Of a stretch of 7,800 bases of DNA, positions 6,269 through 7,800 are shown piece by piece. The DNA lies in the NCBI GenBank assembly GCA_009923125.1, contig RFUD01000098.1, positions 1-7,800 on the forward strand, given 5' to 3'. Positions within the stretch are counted from its first letter, which is position 1; every line of letters begins with the position of its first letter. Under the pieces are notes generated by a model, which made no database searches, was not told where the DNA came from, and saw nothing but the letters and a program-made list of their open reading frames with translations. The translations under genes were made by a program, and so were the position numbers. The DNA is from Planctomycetia bacterium (GTDB lineage: Bacteria > Planctomycetota > Planctomycetia > Pirellulales > UBA1268).

Positions 6269-6820
6269 ATGTGGACCGCCTCCCGCGGCTGGCCGCTGTT
6301 CGGATCGCTCGCCGTGGCGTCGGCCGCGATCGACCTGGCGACCAAGTCGCGGCTCTTCGCCGCGCTCGGCATGCCGGGCGAGAAACCGCCGATCGTGATC
6401 GTGCCGCGTGTCCTCGTGCTGGAGACCAACCTCAACGAAGGCGCGCTGTTCGGCATGGGGCAGGGGATGGGGATGGTGTTCGCCGCGGTGTCGTGCGCCG
6501 CCATCGCGGGCATCGTCGCCGCCGTCGCCCGCCCGTCGGTCCGTCGCGAACCGTGGCTGGTCGTCGCGCTGGGCCTGATCACCGGCGGCATCATCGGCAA
6601 CCTGTTCGACCGTCTCGGCCTGCCGGGCCTGCGATGGCACGCGCCGCTGGGCCGCGTCGGCCAACCGGTGTTCGCCGTGCGGGATTGGATTCACTTCACG
6701 CTCGAGGGGATCATCGATTGGCCGATCTTCAATCTCGCCGACACCTGGCTGGTGATCGGGGCCGGCCTGCTCGTCCTGCTCTCCTCGTTCGCCCGCCCGG
6801 ACCCCGACCATGCCGCCTGA
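6269..6820 (+). CDS. lspA: Lipoprotein signal peptidase (signal peptidase II)
   Basis: A 183-residue inner-membrane aspartic protease that removes signal peptides from prolipoproteins after lipidation (EC 3.4.23.36). The pattern is the family's four helices: about 9-30, 68-87, 96-112 and 159-174. Conserved pieces are DLATKS (22-27), TNLNEGALFG (53-62, equivalent to N.GAAF), GGIIGNLFDRL (106-116) with catalytic Asp114, and IFNLADTW (153-160) with catalytic Asp158. Between DRL and V.DWI there are about 20 residues, where E. coli LspA has about 4, so the periplasmic loop near the active site is enlarged. An in-frame GTG at 6203 abuts the upstream stop. I prefer the ATG at 6269 because AAGGA (6252-6256) lies 12 bases before it and the resulting N-terminus leads straight into helix 1. 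The end overlaps hisN by 11 bases. It is probably co-transcribed with the dksA-like gene. Confidence 0.93.
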   Translation: MWTASRGWPLFGSLAVASAAIDLATKSRLFAALGMPGEKPPIVIVPRVLVLETNLNEGALFGMGQGMGMVFAAVSCAAIAGIVAAVARPSVRREPWLVVALGLITGGIIGNLFDRLGLPGLRWHAPLGRVGQPVFAVRDWIHFTLEGIIDWPIFNLADTWLVIGAGLLVLLSSFARPDPDHAA

Positions 6821-7634
6821 ACGCTCACCACACGCCCTCCCCGCGGACACCGCCCGCCTGCAGGCCGCCCTCTCGGCCGTGCGCCTGGCGGGCGCCGAAA
6901 CGCTGCGCCGCTTCCACGACCCGTCGCTCGCCGTGGAACTGAAGGCGGACCGGTCCCCGGTCACGGCGGCCGACCTGGCGGCGGAGGGCATCCTGCGGAC
7001 GTCGCTGTTGACCGCCTTTCCGCACGACGCGTTCCTCGGCGAGGAGTCCGGGACCGTGCGCGGCACCAGCGGCTACGAGTGGATCGTGGATCCGATCGAC
7101 GGGACGAAGTCGTTCATCCGCGGCGTGCCGCTGTACGCGACGCTCGTCGGCTGCCGGCACGAGGGGCGCGGCGTCGTCGGGGTGATCGCGATTCCCGCCC
7201 TCGATGAGGCGGTGTATGCGGCGGCCGGCGCTGGCGCCTGGCACGTGCGCGGCACGGCCCCGCCCGTCGCGGCACGGGTCTCGAACCGCGAGCAACTCGA
7301 CGCCTGCCTGGCTTGCTCGAGCGACTTCACGTCGTTCGCGAAGCGGGCCGACGGCGCGGCCGGGGCCCGGGCGCGGCAGCGGCTCGAGGCGGCCTGCGGC
7401 GTGATCCGCACCTGGGGAGACGGCTACGGCTACCTGCTCGTGGCGACGGGAAGGGCCGACGTGATGATCGACCCGCTCATGAACGCCTGGGACGCGGCGG
7501 CCGTCGAGACGGTGATCACGGAGGCCGGTGGTCGGTTCACCGACTGGCACGGCGCGGCCCGCATCGACTCAGGCGACGGCGTCGCCACCAACGGACTCGT
7601 GCACGATGCCGTGCTCGCCCTGCTGCGGGCGTAG
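6810..7634 (+). CDS. hisN: Inositol-monophosphatase-family enzyme, probable histidinol-phosphatase
   Basis: A 274-residue metal-dependent phosphatase of the inositol monophosphatase family. Metal-site motifs are in order: GEESG (77-81, ligand expected at Glu78), the WIVDPIDGT signature (91-99, Asp94 and Asp97) and NAWDAAA (225-231, Asp228). DGTKSFIRGVP, and WGDGYGYLLVATGRADVMIDP (202-222) before the last ligand, resemble the HisN subgroup, which dephosphorylates histidinol phosphate (EC 3.1.3.15) in histidine synthesis. Other members act on inositol phosphate, fructose bisphosphate or 3'-phosphoadenosine 5'-phosphate, so family membership is firm and the substrate is less so. No other histidine gene is present here. 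The ATG at 6810 lies inside the last codons of lspA, consistent with translational coupling. Length is typical. Confidence 0.9.
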   Translation: MPPERSPHALPADTARLQAALSAVRLAGAETLRRFHDPSLAVELKADRSPVTAADLAAEGILRTSLLTAFPHDAFLGEESGTVRGTSGYEWIVDPIDGTKSFIRGVPLYATLVGCRHEGRGVVGVIAIPALDEAVYAAAGAGAWHVRGTAPPVAARVSNREQLDACLACSSDFTSFAKRADGAAGARARQRLEAACGVIRTWGDGYGYLLVATGRADVMIDPLMNAWDAAAVETVITEAGGRFTDWHGAARIDSGDGVATNGLVHDAVLALLRA

Positions 7635-7640
7635 CCGCAG
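7623..7640 (+). terminator. Weak hairpin at the hisN stop codon
   Basis: CTGCGG (7623-7628) pairs with CCGCAG (7635-7640) around a 6-base loop holding the TAG stop. There is no T-run, so it is only a weak candidate for the end of the operon. Confidence 0.25.
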
Positions 7641-7643
7641 GCC

Positions 7644-7671
7644 TTGCGATTTCGCGGGAAACAGGTATCTT
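7644..7671 (+). promoter_or_regulatory. Probable rpmB promoter
   Basis: TTGCGA (7644-7649), a 16-base spacer and TATCTT (7666-7671). Each box matches its consensus at four of six bases. The start would be near 7678, leaving a leader of about 40 bases before rpmB. It shares the 16-base spacing of the promoter at 5701. Confidence 0.5.
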
Positions 7672-7719
7672 TTGTGGGCTCCGGTTCGATCGTTTCCCCG
7701 CACTTCTCGAGTATCCATC

Positions 7720-7800
7720 GTGGCACGTTCCTGTCAGGTCTGCGGCAAGGGTTTTTCGATGGGCAACACCGTCACCCTCCGCGGCAAGGCGAAGTATCTC
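7720..7800 (+). CDS. rpmB: Ribosomal protein L28 (5' part, cut by window end)
   Basis: The first 27 codons of bL28, a small protein of the large ribosomal subunit. The translation from the GTG at 7720 begins MARSCQVCGKGFSMGN and continues through TLRGKAKYL to the window edge. The MAR.C.VCGK start and the GN.V....RGK segment match L28. Cys5 and Cys8 (CxxC) suggest the zinc-binding form, whose second Cys pair would lie beyond the window. No clear Shine-Dalgarno is seen before the GTG. Separation from hisN by 85 bases and its own promoter suggest an independent transcript. Confidence 0.9.
   Translation, partial: MARSCQVCGKGFSMGNTVTLRGKAKYL

Overview
The window is high-GC bacterial DNA, and its gene content points to a planctomycete, probably of the Pirellulales type. 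The strongest markers are a DUF1559-type protein with a prepilin leader and a C-terminal H-x9-DG motif, and a neighbouring PEP-CTERM sorting-signal protein. A Cys-containing ribosomal protein L28 and a TraR/DksA-type zinc-finger gene next to lspA fit this. The assignment is from family knowledge, not a database search.

Layout. (1) Positions 155-1911 (+) carry two exported or surface proteins: a PEP-CTERM protein, then a DUF1559 pseudopilin-like protein whose start overlaps the first gene's end by 49 bases. (2) Positions 1934-3190 (+) carry a UMF1/Atg22-like MFS transporter with a GTG start and a -10-like box 6 bases before it, an arrangement that suggests a leaderless transcript. (3) Positions 3191-3256 form a short convergent gap filled by two copies of a 27-base repeat, each holding a perfect 7-bp hairpin. 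(4) Positions 3257-5465 (-) are a thrC-dapB operon with an 8-base overlap, covering the threonine and lysine/diaminopimelate branches of the aspartate pathway. (5) Positions 5466-5803 form a divergent intergenic region with a near-consensus sigma70 promoter toward the right and a perfect 12-bp palindrome just upstream of it. (6) Positions 5804-7634 (+) carry a TraR/DksA-family zinc-finger protein, lspA and a hisN-type phosphatase; the last two overlap by 11 bases. (7) At 7720 rpmB (L28) begins behind its own probable promoter and runs off the window.

Most of the window is core metabolism and housekeeping. I found no mobile element, CRISPR array, defence system, tRNA or rRNA, and nothing that amounts to a clearly new biological system. 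The points most worth checking are the possible frameshift at the PEP-CTERM/DUF1559 junction, the paired hairpin repeat, the possible leaderless transporter gene and the palindrome at the dksA-like promoter.
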